64,000 bases of DNA from CAYGZQ01 sp964354375 [NCBI: uncultured Planctomycetota bacterium] (GCA_964354375.1 CAYGZQ010000004.1:45497-109496), one strand, 5' to 3'; shown: positions 34,557 to 43,848, numbered from the stretch's first letter. Numbers and translations: made by a program. The notes: generated by a model not told the origin, from the sequence alone.

Positions 34557-35348
34557 TTGTATCAGATCACCATGAAACAACTTCTGGAGGCCGGCATTCA
34601 TTTCGGTCACCAGACGAAACGGTGGAACCCCAAGATGGCTCGGTACATATACACCGAGCGCAACGGGATCTACGTTCTCGATCTTCAGCAGACTCTCAAA
34701 CTCCTCGAGGTAGCCTACTACTACATCCGCGACCTCACCGCGTCGGGCGGGACGCTCCTGTTCATCGGCACTAAACGCCAGGCGCAGGAGGCCGTGAAAG
34801 CGCAGGCCGGCCGCTGCGGATCGTTCTACGTGAACCAGCGATGGCTCGGCGGCACTCTCACCAACTTCCAGACCATCAAGAAGCGAGTCGACTACCTGAA
34901 CGAGCTGGAGGAGAAAATCAAGAAGGGAGATTTCCCCGGCCTGACCAAAAAGGAAATCCTCCGTTTGACCAAGAAGTATGAGAAGCTGGAGAAATTCTTC
35001 GGCGGCATCAAGACCATGAGAGGGGTCCCGGACTGCCTTTTCATCGTGGACTTGAAGAAGGAGCACAATGCGGTCAGGGAAGCCCGCAAGCTGAACATAC
35101 CGGTCGCGGCGATCCTCGACACAAACTGCGACCCGGACGATGCGGACATACCGATCCCGGGGAACGACGATGCGGTGAAAGCCATCAACCTCTTCTGCGA
35201 GACTGTGGCGGACGCCATTATTGAAGGTCGCGAGGGCCGCGATTTCGCGCCGGAGGAGGCCGCCGCACCGGCGACCGTTGCGCGCCATGTCCCCGTCGAG
35301 GCGACTGCGCGGGGGCCCGAGCCCCCATCCGCCGAGAACCCCAAATGA
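34557..35348 (+). CDS. rpsB: 30S ribosomal protein S2
   Basis: 263 residues. The motif [22 protein letters not shown] is the S2 hallmark, followed by [35 protein letters not shown] and [14 protein letters not shown]2 binds near S1 and the platform of the small subunit. The start is TTG 34557, set by the strong SD AAGGAGGT eight bases upstream; the later ATG (34572) has none. The C-terminus carries an unusual Ala/Pro-rich tail ([17 protein letters not shown]) beyond the common end. It is followed by tsf, the classical pair. Confidence 0.97.
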   Translation: MYQITMKQLLEAGIHFGHQTKRWNPKMARYIYTERNGIYVLDLQQTLKLLEVAYYYIRDLTASGGTLLFIGTKRQAQEAVKAQAGRCGSFYVNQRWLGGTLTNFQTIKKRVDYLNELEEKIKKGDFPGLTKKEILRLTKKYEKLEKFFGGIKTMRGVPDCLFIVDLKKEHNAVREARKLNIPVAAILDTNCDPDDADIPIPGNDDAVKAINLFCETVADAIIEGREGRDFAPEEAAAPATVARHVPVEATARGPEPPSAENPK

Positions 35349-35382
35349 CATTTCCATTGCACAACGAGGGAGACAACACGTG

Positions 35383-36261
35383 ATGTCCGAATACAAGCCG
35401 AATTCCGCTGAGATAAAAGAGCTGCGCGCCAAGACCCTTGCCGGATTTCAGGACTGCCAGAGAGCTCTGGCGGAGGCGAAGGGCGACATGACCACGGCCG
35501 AGGAGATCATCCGCAAGAAGGGTCTCCAGGTTGCCACCAAGAAGGCCCATCGCGAGGCCTGCGAGGGCCTTATCGCCGCAAAGGTGGACGAGGGCCTGGC
35601 CTCGGGCGCCATTGTGGAGGTCAACACCGAGACCGATTTTGCCGCCAGGAACGAGGAATTCAGGAATCTGACATGCGCCCTTGTCGATCATGTGCTGGGC
35701 GTGGGCCCCGACGAGATCACCGAGGGTTCCGAGCTTCACGAGGACCAGATTCACCCCCACGGCGGCAGAACCGTCAAGAGCGTCATCGACGAGACCATCG
35801 GCAAGATCGGGGAGAACATGGGCCTCAGGAGAGCCGTGCGCTTCAAAGCGAAGTCCCCCGGCATTGTGACTTCTTACATCCATCCGCCCGGCAAGATCGG
35901 CGTGCTCCTCGAGCTCGGCTACGAAAAGGGAGCCGACAAGGATAAAGCCGCCGAGCTCGCGCACGAGCTGGCGCTGCAGATCGCCTTTGCCGATCCCTTC
36001 TACATTGTCCCTGAGGACATCCCGGAGACCGTCCTGGCCAAGGAGAGGGAGATCGCCCAGGAGAAGGCCCGCGAACAGGGCAAGCCCGAGCATCTCGTTC
36101 CCAAGATCGCAGAAGGAATGCTGCGGAAGTTCTACGCCGACGAATGCCTTCTGGATCAATCCTACGCAAAGGACCCGAAGATCTCGGTCAGGGATTTCAT
36201 CAAGCGATTCGGTGTACCGGGCGCAACCGTCCGCAAGTTCGTCAGATTCTCGCTCAAGTAG
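35383..36261 (+). CDS. tsf: Elongation factor Ts
   Basis: 292 residues from ATG 35383 with GAGGGAG upstream; the GTG immediately before it (35380) is possible, and the long upstream open frame is out of register with rpsB. EF-Ts recycles EF-Tu-GDP. The N-terminal UBA-like domain reads IKELRAKTLAGFQDCQRALAEA, followed by IIRKKGLQVATKKA and the core motif VEVNTETDFAARNEEF. The second half has KIGVLLELGYEKG and LALQIAFADPFY, with the C-terminal LDQSYAKDPKISVRDFI. It follows rpsB by 34 bp and likely shares its promoter. Confidence 0.96.
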   Translation: MSEYKPNSAEIKELRAKTLAGFQDCQRALAEAKGDMTTAEEIIRKKGLQVATKKAHREACEGLIAAKVDEGLASGAIVEVNTETDFAARNEEFRNLTCALVDHVLGVGPDEITEGSELHEDQIHPHGGRTVKSVIDETIGKIGENMGLRRAVRFKAKSPGIVTSYIHPPGKIGVLLELGYEKGADKDKAAELAHELALQIAFADPFYIVPEDIPETVLAKEREIAQEKAREQGKPEHLVPKIAEGMLRKFYADECLLDQSYAKDPKISVRDFIKRFGVPGATVRKFVRFSLK

Positions 36262-36263
36262 CT

Positions 36264-36297
36264 TAAAAAAAAGGACCCTCCTCTTAATGGAAGGTCC
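36264..36297 (-). terminator. Terminator between tsf and the small Cys protein gene
   Basis: ggaccctcc (36273-36281) pairs with ggaaggtcc (36289-36297) with one mismatch. On the minus strand it is followed by eight T (the A-run at 36265-36272), so it mainly serves the minus-strand gene. Confidence 0.65.
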
Positions 36298-36322
36298 CCA
36301 GGTCTCTTAAGTATGGTCCGGA

Positions 36323-36616
36323 CTACTCGGACGGGTCGATTCCGCCTTTCAGACTATGCCGTCCGGGTTCGATCACTTTCTGTGACAGGTCCCACGCTCT
36401 CCAGAACGGACAATCCGTGCTCCCCGCGCCGTCCAGCACAAGCGGACCCTCCTCGACCGGAAACTGGTACAGCTCTCGTGTGCTGTGCTCGAATACATCG
36501 CAGTAGGTCTCAATGTAACGCGTCTCTTCAAGGCCCTGGATCTCCTGGCCCTCGCCCACCACTTTCAGGTGGCAGCAGTTCACGCACAGTTTGATTGTCT
36601 TGACCTTGCGCCGCAT
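36323..36616 (-). CDS. Small cysteine-containing protein
   Basis: 97 residues from ATG 36616, which has AGGAG 9 bases upstream; TTG 36622 is too close to the SD. Near the N-terminus is KLCVNCCHL (a CxxCC-type group), with two further Cys in ETYCDVFEH and STDCPFWRAW. The spacing suggests a metal site or Fe-S/redox centre, but I do not know the family. No membrane segment. It lies alone between tsf and mutS, with its own terminator. Confidence 0.7.
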   Translation of the reverse strand: MRRKVKTIKLCVNCCHLKVVGEGQEIQGLEETRYIETYCDVFEHSTRELYQFPVEEGPLVLDGAGSTDCPFWRAWDLSQKVIEPGRHSLKGGIDPSE

Positions 36617-36863
36617 ATGCAACTGCTCCTGCCCTCAGACAGGGAGATATGTCCCCTTTCTACAAGCTTAAGATACCATACGAATGCAAAAACTCAAAGC
36701 ATCAACGGATTAATTACGATAATCCCGGTAACGATTCATAGCCGCCGGTCCGTGACGCCACCCCCCTTGCCGCCGCGGCTTCACCCTGTTCCAGATACGA
36801 AACAACCGGAAAGGGTTCACATACCCTGGGTTTCGAGCCCGAAACGACGGCGTTTGGGCATGC

Positions 36864-36869
36864 TATAAT
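36864..36869 (+). promoter_or_regulatory. Extended -10 promoter of mutS (leaderless)
   Basis: TGcTATAAT (TG at 36861-36862, TATAAT 36864-36869). Eight bases separate it from the ATG at 36878, so the mRNA should begin at or within two bases of the start codon. No -35 match. Confidence 0.65.
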
Positions 36870-36877
36870 CCCCCCGC

Positions 36878-39508
36878 ATGCCGTCCAAGGAAGGCATATA
36901 CTCGATAGACCGCGACACGCCCCTTATGCGGCAATACACGCGGGTCAAATCGCGCTACCCCGACGCATTCGTCTTCCTCAGGCTCGGAGATTTTTACGAG
37001 CTTTTCGGACAGGACGCGATCAAGGCTTCTTCCATCCTTGGAATTGTCCTCACCTCCCGCGACAAGGGTCCCGACCCGATTCCCATGGCCGGTGTACCCC
37101 ACCATGCGGTCATGACCTACATTAAGAGACTCATCGATGACGGCCACACCGCCGTGATCGTCGACCAGATGGAGGACCCGAAGCTCGCCAAGGGCATTGT
37201 CAAGAGAGAAGTAACCAGGGTAATCACGCCGGGAACCATCCTGGAAGACGAGCTCCTATCCGAAGAAAAGGGCAACGCTCTGGCTGCCTTATGCGTGGAG
37301 GAAGGCGAAGGGGGCCTGGCGGCCTGGTGGGGGCTTTCGGTTGTCGACATCTCCCAGGGCACTTTCGTTGTCACCGGCGGGACCGCGCACTTCGAGACCG
37401 GCACTGGACGCGAGATCGACACTGTGGCAAAGGCTCTTGAGGCTGCTCTGGACGAATGCGAGCGGTTCCCGGTACGGGAGCTGCTGATCGAGGAGTCGGT
37501 CCGGAACCTGTCGGTCCTGATTTCCTGGGCAAAAGACCATTCCGGCACGATTGTTGTCCCCCGCAGGCGATCCGCCGACGATTTCTGGCGCCTCGATGAA
37601 CGTCTCAGAAACCACCTCAGGCTCGGACCCGGTATCCCCTATCCTTTCCTGACGCCGGAGAAAGCCAGGTCGCAGGAGGCGGCGCTGAGAATTCGCGCTG
37701 TCGCGGTTGCCCTTGAGTACGTGGACGAAACCAATCCCCTTGCCCTGCTGGGTCTCGACAGGATCACCCCCTACGACCCATCCGGCCATCTTGTCATCGA
37801 CCCGACCACACTCAGAAACCTCGAGATTTTCCGCACTATTCGCTCCGGCGAGCGCAAGGGAAGCCTGATCTGGGCCATCGATCGCACCCTTACCCCAGGA
37901 GGGAAGCGCCTTCTGGCGGAGTGGCTCGCCTTTCCCCTGACCGATCGGGAGAAGATATCCGCCCGACACGAGGCGGTCAGCGAGCTTGTCGAGGGCGGGC
38001 TTTCCAGGGAGGATGTGTCGGATGCGCTCCAGGGCGTGAGGGATATCGCAAGGCTCTCCCGAAGGCTCATAGCGGGAAAGCCGAGACCCGCCGACGCTCT
38101 CGCGTTGGGAAAATCCCTGGCTAATCTCGCCGCCCTCAAGCTCGCGCTCGACAGATTCGCCTCCCTTCCTCTCGTGGAAACAAATACCGAGATCGGGCTC
38201 CATGCGGACCTCAATCTTGAATTAAGCCGCGCGATCGATCCTGACGGCTCCCTGTCCGGAAAGGACGGGGGATACATCAGGGCGGGATATTCCCCTGAAC
38301 TGGACGAGCTTCGAGAGCTGATGACGGGCGGTCGCGACAAAATCCTCGCCCTGCAGGCATCGGAGCGCGACCGCACCGGCATAAAGAACCTCAAGGTCGG
38401 ATTCAACAAGGTCTTCGGCTATTTCTTCGAGGTCACGAAATCCAACCTCGGGCAGGTTCCTCAGAATTACGTCAGAAAGCAGACCCTAGCGAACAGCGAG
38501 AGATACATCACCGAGGAATTGAAGGAGCTCGAAAGCAAGGTGCTTGGCGCCGAGGAGCGCGCGAACGCACTCGAAGAGGAATTGTTCGGCGGGATCGTCG
38601 AGCGGGTCCGGTCGGAGGCCTCCACCCTCGGACATACGGCCAAAGCGGTCACAACCGTCGACGTTCTCCTCTCCTTCGCACGGATAGCGCTCGAAATGGG
38701 GTGGATCAGGCCGGAGATCTCCGACGAAACCGCTATCCGCCTTACAGGATCGAGACATCCGGTCCTCGAACAGACCCTCGCCGAGCCATTCATCCCAAAC
38801 GACGCCGATCTGTCCTCCGAAACAAACCAGCTCAACATAATCACCGGACCCAACATGGCCGGGAAATCGACCTACATGCGCCAGATCGCCCTGATTGTCC
38901 TGCTTAACCAGATCGGATCGTTCGTTCCGGCGGAGCGCGCACGTCTCGGCATTTTCGACAGGCTTTTCAGCAGGGTCGGAGCAACCGACGATCTCGCGCT
39001 CGGGCAGTCCACTTTTATGGTCGAGATGCTCGAGACCGCGCACATACTTCATTCGTGCACGCCGAGGTCGCTTGTGGTTCTGGACGAGATCGGCAGGGGA
39101 ACGAGCACGTTCGACGGTCTCGCGATCGCGTGGTCGGTGGCTGAATATCTCGCCAACAGGACCGACCTGAGACCGATTACCCTTTTCGCGACCCACTACC
39201 ACGAGCTCACAAGGCTCGCGGACGATCTTCCCCGTGGAAAAAACTGGCGCATCACACTGCAGGAAAGAGGCGGGGATATCATTTTCCTCAGAAGAGTCGT
39301 CGAGGGAAAGGCGGGCAGAAGCTACGGAATCCAGGTTGCGAAACTGGCGGGTCTGCCCGCGACAGTGCTGGACCGGGCCAACGAGATACTCGCGATTCTC
39401 GAACAACAGAAACTTAAGATCGAGTGGGAGACAAAGGCCCGTCGAACCCAGGCGGACGACGATACGCTGCTCCTGCCGCTCGATGAGGGAACCGAGCCGC
39501 GACCGTAA
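36878..39508 (+). CDS. mutS: DNA mismatch repair protein MutS
   Basis: 876 residues, full length. The mismatch-contact Phe-x-Glu is F39-Y-E41 in RLGDFYELF. The connector, lever (GGKRLLAEWL) and clamp domains follow. The ATPase domain has Walker A GPNMAGKST near residue 657, the Q-loop region and Walker B LVVLDEIGRGTSTFDG, then FATHYHEL and the dimer helix-turn-helix (AKLAGLPATVLDRANEIL). MutS recognises mismatches and recruits MutL; mutL is not in the window. The final codons GAG CCG CGA CCG TAA come from a repeat unit that starts at 39494, so the C-terminal end was set by a repeat insertion. A -10 box directly upstream predicts a leaderless transcript. Confidence 0.97.
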   Translation: MPSKEGIYSIDRDTPLMRQYTRVKSRYPDAFVFLRLGDFYELFGQDAIKASSILGIVLTSRDKGPDPIPMAGVPHHAVMTYIKRLIDDGHTAVIVDQMEDPKLAKGIVKREVTRVITPGTILEDELLSEEKGNALAALCVEEGEGGLAAWWGLSVVDISQGTFVVTGGTAHFETGTGREIDTVAKALEAALDECERFPVRELLIEESVRNLSVLISWAKDHSGTIVVPRRRSADDFWRLDERLRNHLRLGPGIPYPFLTPEKARSQEAALRIRAVAVALEYVDETNPLALLGLDRITPYDPSGHLVIDPTTLRNLEIFRTIRSGERKGSLIWAIDRTLTPGGKRLLAEWLAFPLTDREKISARHEAVSELVEGGLSREDVSDALQGVRDIARLSRRLIAGKPRPADALALGKSLANLAALKLALDRFASLPLVETNTEIGLHADLNLELSRAIDPDGSLSGKDGGYIRAGYSPELDELRELMTGGRDKILALQASERDRTGIKNLKVGFNKVFGYFFEVTKSNLGQVPQNYVRKQTLANSERYITEELKELESKVLGAEERANALEEELFGGIVERVRSEASTLGHTAKAVTTVDVLLSFARIALEMGWIRPEISDETAIRLTGSRHPVLEQTLAEPFIPNDADLSSETNQLNIITGPNMAGKSTYMRQIALIVLLNQIGSFVPAERARLGIFDRLFSRVGATDDLALGQSTFMVEMLETAHILHSCTPRSLVVLDEIGRGTSTFDGLAIAWSVAEYLANRTDLRPITLFATHYHELTRLADDLPRGKNWRITLQERGGDIIFLRRVVEGKAGRSYGIQVAKLAGLPATVLDRANEILAILEQQKLKIEWETKARRTQADDDTLLLPLDEGTEPRP

Positions 39509-39737
39509 GGGAGCGGTCCGGGAAAACCTGATATTGCGTTATTTTCCTGGTCAGCGTTTTCCGAGCCGCGACCGTAAGGGAGCGGTCCGGGGAAAACCGC
39601 TCGCTAACGCTCGCGGCTCTGATACTGTGCTTTCTGAGCCGCGACCGTAAGGGAGCGGTCCGGGGAAAACCGCTCGCTAACGCTCGCGGCTCTGATACTG
39701 TGCTTTCCGAGCCGCGACAGTAATGGAGCGGTCCCGG
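39494..39737 (+). repeat. Tandem repeat array (73-bp unit) at the mutS 3' end
   Basis: Four copies of gagccgcgaccgtaagggag start at 39494, 39563, 39636 and 39709. The last three are exactly 73 bp apart, and 39563-39635 and 39636-39708 are nearly identical throughout. The unit also holds a palindrome-like accgctcgctaacgctcgcggct. Copy 1 supplies the mutS stop; copy 4 has diverged. Confidence 0.9.
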
Positions 39738-39780
39738 ATTTTCTTGGACACCTCCCCACAGCGGGATTACACTGTGCGAC

Positions 39781-40824
39781 ATGGCTCACCGGGCCGATCC
39801 CCTCTTCTGGCGCGTATGGCTTCTGACGGTTGCCGTCACGATCGTGGCCGTCGCGGGGATCAACTACCTTGTCGATCCGTTCAGCATCTACGGAACGGGC
39901 CTGTTCAAGCCCTACCGCGATAATTCCTACATCAAGAAGGCCGAGCTGTTCGAGAAGCTTGCGCCCTCTCGGAAGGCTCTCGTCCTGGGAAGCTCCAGGA
40001 TGGCGACGGTCGATCCGGAGGTCGTCACTGAGCTTACGGGGAAACCCTGTTTCAACTGGGCGGTGCCGTCGGCGGGAGTCGAGATAATCTCCGCATGCAC
40101 ACGTATGGCAGTGGAGGAATACAAAGCCCCTGTCGATCTGGTCATTGTCGGGATCGATCCCGAGGCGTTCCTCCCCAGCCTGGCGATTCACGCGCAGGCG
40201 AGGCTGGCCCCAATGTACACGCCCTACATCGGCGACATCGGCGGCGAGCTTGAGATCAAGGAATTCACGAGGGACTCCCTGAGGCTGATCACGGTCGAGC
40301 AGTTCAAAGCCTCGGTCAGCGTTCTCGGGCGCGAGATTCATGGCGAGTCGGTGACACAGCTCATCGAGTACCGTCCGGACGGCTTCGCGCTGTACGGTCC
40401 GCGGGAAGAGGCCATCGCCACCGGCAAGCTCGACCTTGACGCCCTGATCGACCAGCGCCTGCGCACCTACCCGGAGGGGAATCTCTGTCTTACAGGCAAA
40501 TCGACCCTGTCGGAAAGCCGAATGGACGCATGGGTCGATTATCTCAAATATTGCACCGAGCATGGGATCAGAGTGTATATCTACCTGCCCCCGGCGCATC
40601 CCAGGTACATCGAAATGCTCGAGAGATTCGGCGCCATGCCGATTCTGGATCAGCTTTCGGAATTCCTTGCCCGCACCGCAAAGGAGAACGGCGCTGTTTT
40701 TCATGACTACACCGACGTGGAGAGCTTCGGTGGCGATCCGAGGCAGTTCTACGACGAGATTCACACGCGGTACACGAACAACAACCTCCTGCTGGAGAAA
40801 CTTCTGTCCTCGACAAGTCAGTAG
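39781..40824 (+). CDS. SGNH/DltD-like membrane-anchored protein, probable polysaccharide O-acetylation factor
   Basis: 347 residues with one N-terminal transmembrane helix (WLLTVAVTIVAVAGINYLV). The periplasmic part shows block I ALVLGSSRM with the candidate nucleophile Ser and a C-terminal DEIHTRYTN giving the Asp-x-x-His pair, as in SGNH hydrolases and the DltD/AlgJ-type acetylation proteins. It opens the second polysaccharide locus, followed by a polymerase, so O-acyl transfer to the polymer is the likely role. Family membership is inferred from these motifs and the context. Its stop codon lies within a 28-bp palindrome. Confidence 0.78.
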   Translation: MAHRADPLFWRVWLLTVAVTIVAVAGINYLVDPFSIYGTGLFKPYRDNSYIKKAELFEKLAPSRKALVLGSSRMATVDPEVVTELTGKPCFNWAVPSAGVEIISACTRMAVEEYKAPVDLVIVGIDPEAFLPSLAIHAQARLAPMYTPYIGDIGGELEIKEFTRDSLRLITVEQFKASVSVLGREIHGESVTQLIEYRPDGFALYGPREEAIATGKLDLDALIDQRLRTYPEGNLCLTGKSTLSESRMDAWVDYLKYCTEHGIRVYIYLPPAHPRYIEMLERFGAMPILDQLSEFLARTAKENGAVFHDYTDVESFGGDPRQFYDEIHTRYTNNNLLLEKLLSSTSQ

Positions 40825-40848
40825 GGGCACGGCATGCCGTGCCCCTAC
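40821..40848. repeat. 28-bp perfect palindrome
   Basis: gtaggggcacggca / tgccgtgcccctac. It includes the stop codon of the preceding gene and can act as a terminator-like hairpin. A degenerate half copy lies at 53928-53938. Confidence 0.8.
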
Positions 40849-40883
40849 ATAACGAACCTCTTCAACAGTCCGCGATAGAGGAA

Positions 40884-40941
40884 GGGGACTGGCACCCCGA
40901 TTTTGTCCGCCGCGGCGGACAAAATCGGTGTGCCTGTCCCC
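40884..40941. repeat. 58-bp imperfect palindrome (REP-like)
   Basis: Two 29-bp arms that start ggggac and meet at gtccgccg/cggcggac, with two mismatches. Intergenic, between the SGNH gene and the polymerase gene. Confidence 0.8.
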
Positions 40942-41047
40942 GCTCCTACATCTTCCGCCCCTCTTCCCACCTGCAATCGCCTCTGGTATGCTCTTGCCGT
41001 CCCGCGCCGTCTGGGGCGGGAACTATTGATGTCGATATAGAATTAGA

Positions 41048-42604
41048 GTGCTTTCCAGCGCAAGACAGCTCATCCGACCGAGGCCGGTTGACCCGTCAAC
41101 GGCTGCAATCGTATGCCTTGCAGGTATCCTGGCCGTCATTCTTCTGGTCGGAGCTCAGTACGCAAACCTGGTCGCGAGAGCCCTTCCCGCGATCGCCTTC
41201 GCCTTATGCCTGAGCGTCCTGCTGGTTCCCCAGCGGAGCTTCACGAACCTGCTGGTGCTGGCGACTGCGCTGAGCCTGCCGTTCGCCCATTTCGCCGTCT
41301 TCGTCGTCGGCGGCGAGGGCGTTCAGTGGGCGCACCTGCTGGGCTTGCTCCTGATAATCCATTTCGCGGCTCAGTTCCTGATGGGGAAACCCTTCCGCGT
41401 CGCCCCGGCCGCCCCCTGGGTACTGGCGATTGTGCTCACCTCGGCTCTGTCAGCGCTCGCGATCCTCGGGCAGTCCGACGAGCATGTCGCAGAGTTCTGG
41501 AAATCGGCTGTTCAGCTCGCATTCGGTGTGCTCCTGTTCTTCGCCGTAACCCAGGTCAGGTTAAAGGAAAGGCTGATTCTGGTCGTGCTCAAGTCGATGA
41601 TTCTTCTGAGCGCCGCGGTTGCTCTGTTCGGAATCTACCAGCTTCCGGCGAGGTTTCTCGGATGGCCCGGAGGAGTCCTTCGGCTCACCAATCCATCCCT
41701 TTCCGGCCAGATGCAGGTCGTATTCGTGATTCAGTACCTCATCCGGGCGGCATCGATATTTTCGGAGCCGAGCTACCTCGGGCGTTATCTTGTCGGGATG
41801 CTTGCACTGAGCCTGACCGCGGCTCTGCACTCTCCCAGGCTGTTCGGTCGTCCATTCTTCCTCTACCTGGTGATTATCGTCCAGATCTGCGCGCTGGCCA
41901 TGACATCGTCCATGGGCGCTTACTATATGCTGGCAATGCTGCTCGTGTTGATGTTCTATTTCGAGCGAGGAAGGCAAAGGCGGGCGCTCGGGAACGCCCT
42001 CTTCGCTATCGCCATCGTCGGCGCCTTCGCATTGGCAATCGCCCAGAACATCTCCTCATTCCCGATCGCCCAGTACCTTTCCGATCGCCTGTTCGGGATT
42101 TACATGTACGTCATTACCGGCGGCGACACATCATACCTCGTCACCAGCGAGAGCATTTTCATGCGTGTCGACACCGCCAAGATCGCCCTCGATGTCTGGC
42201 GCGATCATCCCATCCTCGGCGTCGGACTTGGCTCATACACTCTGACTTCACTCCAGTACGGCAACTACAACCTGTTTGGATTCGCGGCGAACGTGCTGGT
42301 GAACGCTCTCGCGGAAACGGGGATCATCGGGTTCATAGCGCTCGTCGGCCTGTCGGTATCGAGCCTTACGAGTCTCTGGCGGGTATTCCGCTCGCGAGGG
42401 GGTCGCGGGTCTGTTGAGACAAACGAAACCCTGCGCCTTGTGGCTCGCATGGCGTTCTATCTTATGTTCGTTGAAGTTCTCTACTTTCACATTATGGGGG
42501 CTTTCTACTGGCCGAGCCTGTGGTTTTACCTCGGTCTCGGCGGAATGATCGCCCTGATGGCGAGAAATGAAAAGACCTCGACTGAGGGCGTGAGGCAACC
42601 CTAG
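41048..42604 (+). CDS. O-antigen polymerase/ligase-like membrane protein, second locus
   Basis: 518 residues from GTG 41048. About 11-12 transmembrane segments (ILAVILLVGAQYANLVARAL, SFTNLLVLATALSLPFAHFA and others) with a periplasmic loop between them; HPILGVGLGSYTL near residue 393 matches the Wzy_C/O-antigen ligase signature. TAGAAT at 41038-41043 stands close before the GTG, with no SD. Two GT4 genes follow, the first after 2 bp. It presumably polymerises or transfers the product of the 39.8-45.8 kb locus. Confidence 0.85.
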   Translation: MLSSARQLIRPRPVDPSTAAIVCLAGILAVILLVGAQYANLVARALPAIAFALCLSVLLVPQRSFTNLLVLATALSLPFAHFAVFVVGGEGVQWAHLLGLLLIIHFAAQFLMGKPFRVAPAAPWVLAIVLTSALSALAILGQSDEHVAEFWKSAVQLAFGVLLFFAVTQVRLKERLILVVLKSMILLSAAVALFGIYQLPARFLGWPGGVLRLTNPSLSGQMQVVFVIQYLIRAASIFSEPSYLGRYLVGMLALSLTAALHSPRLFGRPFFLYLVIIVQICALAMTSSMGAYYMLAMLLVLMFYFERGRQRRALGNALFAIAIVGAFALAIAQNISSFPIAQYLSDRLFGIYMYVITGGDTSYLVTSESIFMRVDTAKIALDVWRDHPILGVGLGSYTLTSLQYGNYNLFGFAANVLVNALAETGIIGFIALVGLSVSSLTSLWRVFRSRGGRGSVETNETLRLVARMAFYLMFVEVLYFHIMGAFYWPSLWFYLGLGGMIALMARNEKTSTEGVRQP

Positions 42605-42606
42605 CC

Positions 42607-43827
42607 ATGCGTATCCTGTGGCTCCTGCCAGTCCTGCCATATCCGCCCGACACCGGCGGCAAACAGGACCCATTCCACATGATCTCGATTCTCAGCAGCC
42701 TCGGAGATCAGATAACCGCTGCACCGGTATATCGCCAGGACAAGCCCCCGGACGTCCCGGCCGAGTTCGCCGCGCTCGTGAACGACACCGTCTTCATGCC
42801 GGGGAATCCCAAATCGACATACTCAAGACTCTTCGAGAGTCTTTCCGATACGGTCCCGTTCAAGTTCAGGCAGTACTACTCGGAAAGCGCGGTCGCAATC
42901 GTCCGCGACCTTCTCACAAGGACTCCACCTTACGATGTTGTCATCGTCGACCATCTCCATCTCGCTCCCGTAGCTCTCGAAAGCCGGAAGCTGATGCTCG
43001 ACTCCGGCGTGACACCGCCGCTTTTCGTGCTCAGAACGCCGAATGTCGAATCGATCATTGTCGAGAAATACGCGCATCGAATCGACAACCCCCTGGTCAA
43101 AACCTTCGCAGGTCGCGAAGCGGTGAAGATGAAAGCTTACGAGGCCGAAGTGCTGGGCAGATTCGATCTGGTGGCGGCCATCAGCCGGGTCGACGCCGGT
43201 GTTCTCAAAACGATGTCAAAGGAGCCCGACCGCATCATTCACGTCACCGCCGGAGTGGATGTCGAAAACATCCGACCGAGCGACGAGGAGCCGAAACGGG
43301 GCGAGGTTGTCTTTGTCGCGTCCTTCGACTGGCACCCGAATGTCGACGGAGCCCTTTGGATGATCGAGAAGGTCTGGCCCAGGATGCTCGAACGCTTCCC
43401 CGGCGCCCACCTCAGCCTTGTGGGGCGGAACCCGCCCCCGTACCTGAAAAAGGCCGAGCAGGAGAGCATCGCAGTCACCGGACGGGTTGAGTCGGTCGGG
43501 GATTACATCCGAAACGCATCCGCGGCGGCTGTGCCTCTGTGGATCGGGAGCGGCATGCGCCTCAAAATCCTCGAGGCGTTCGCGTACGGCAAACCGGTCG
43601 TCTCCACGTCGCTGGGCGCAGAGGGTATCGAGGCTGCCGACGGCGAGCACATCCTCATAAGGGACGATCCTGCCGAATTCGCTGACGCGCTCGTTGGAGT
43701 TTTGAGCGACCCATCCCTGCAACGAACTCTGGGACATAATGCGCGTGCGCTCGTCGAACAAAAATACTCCTGGTCGAAAGTGACCCGGGATCTCCGGGAA
43801 GCCATCGAACAGAAACTGACCCGATAG
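42607..43827 (+). CDS. Glycosyltransferase family 4
   Basis: 406 residues with a GT-B fold. The N-terminus reads RILWLLPVLPYPPDTGGKQD, and the C-terminal domain shows VVFVASFDWHPNVDGALWM, HLSLVGRNPPPYL, and the donor-binding GSGMRLKILEAFAYGKPVV with the EX7E-type Glu pair around ILEAF and GIEAADGE. It uses a nucleotide sugar to extend a lipid-linked glycan at the inner membrane; the sugar is unknown. It is 2 bp after the polymerase gene and 21 bp before a paralogue with about the same length and motif order. Confidence 0.9.
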   Translation: MRILWLLPVLPYPPDTGGKQDPFHMISILSSLGDQITAAPVYRQDKPPDVPAEFAALVNDTVFMPGNPKSTYSRLFESLSDTVPFKFRQYYSESAVAIVRDLLTRTPPYDVVIVDHLHLAPVALESRKLMLDSGVTPPLFVLRTPNVESIIVEKYAHRIDNPLVKTFAGREAVKMKAYEAEVLGRFDLVAAISRVDAGVLKTMSKEPDRIIHVTAGVDVENIRPSDEEPKRGEVVFVASFDWHPNVDGALWMIEKVWPRMLERFPGAHLSLVGRNPPPYLKKAEQESIAVTGRVESVGDYIRNASAAAVPLWIGSGMRLKILEAFAYGKPVVSTSLGAEGIEAADGEHILIRDDPAEFADALVGVLSDPSLQRTLGHNARALVEQKYSWSKVTRDLREAIEQKLTR

Positions 43828-43848
43828 CATCGGGAAAAACGGCCTCTC

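Noticed and set aside
35221-35382. Upstream extension of tsf
   Set aside because: It overlaps rpsB and is Arg/Pro-rich; GAGGGAG sets the start at 35383.
39494-39737. CRISPR-like array
   Set aside because: Units are tandem without unique spacers; two of the 73-bp units are nearly identical throughout.
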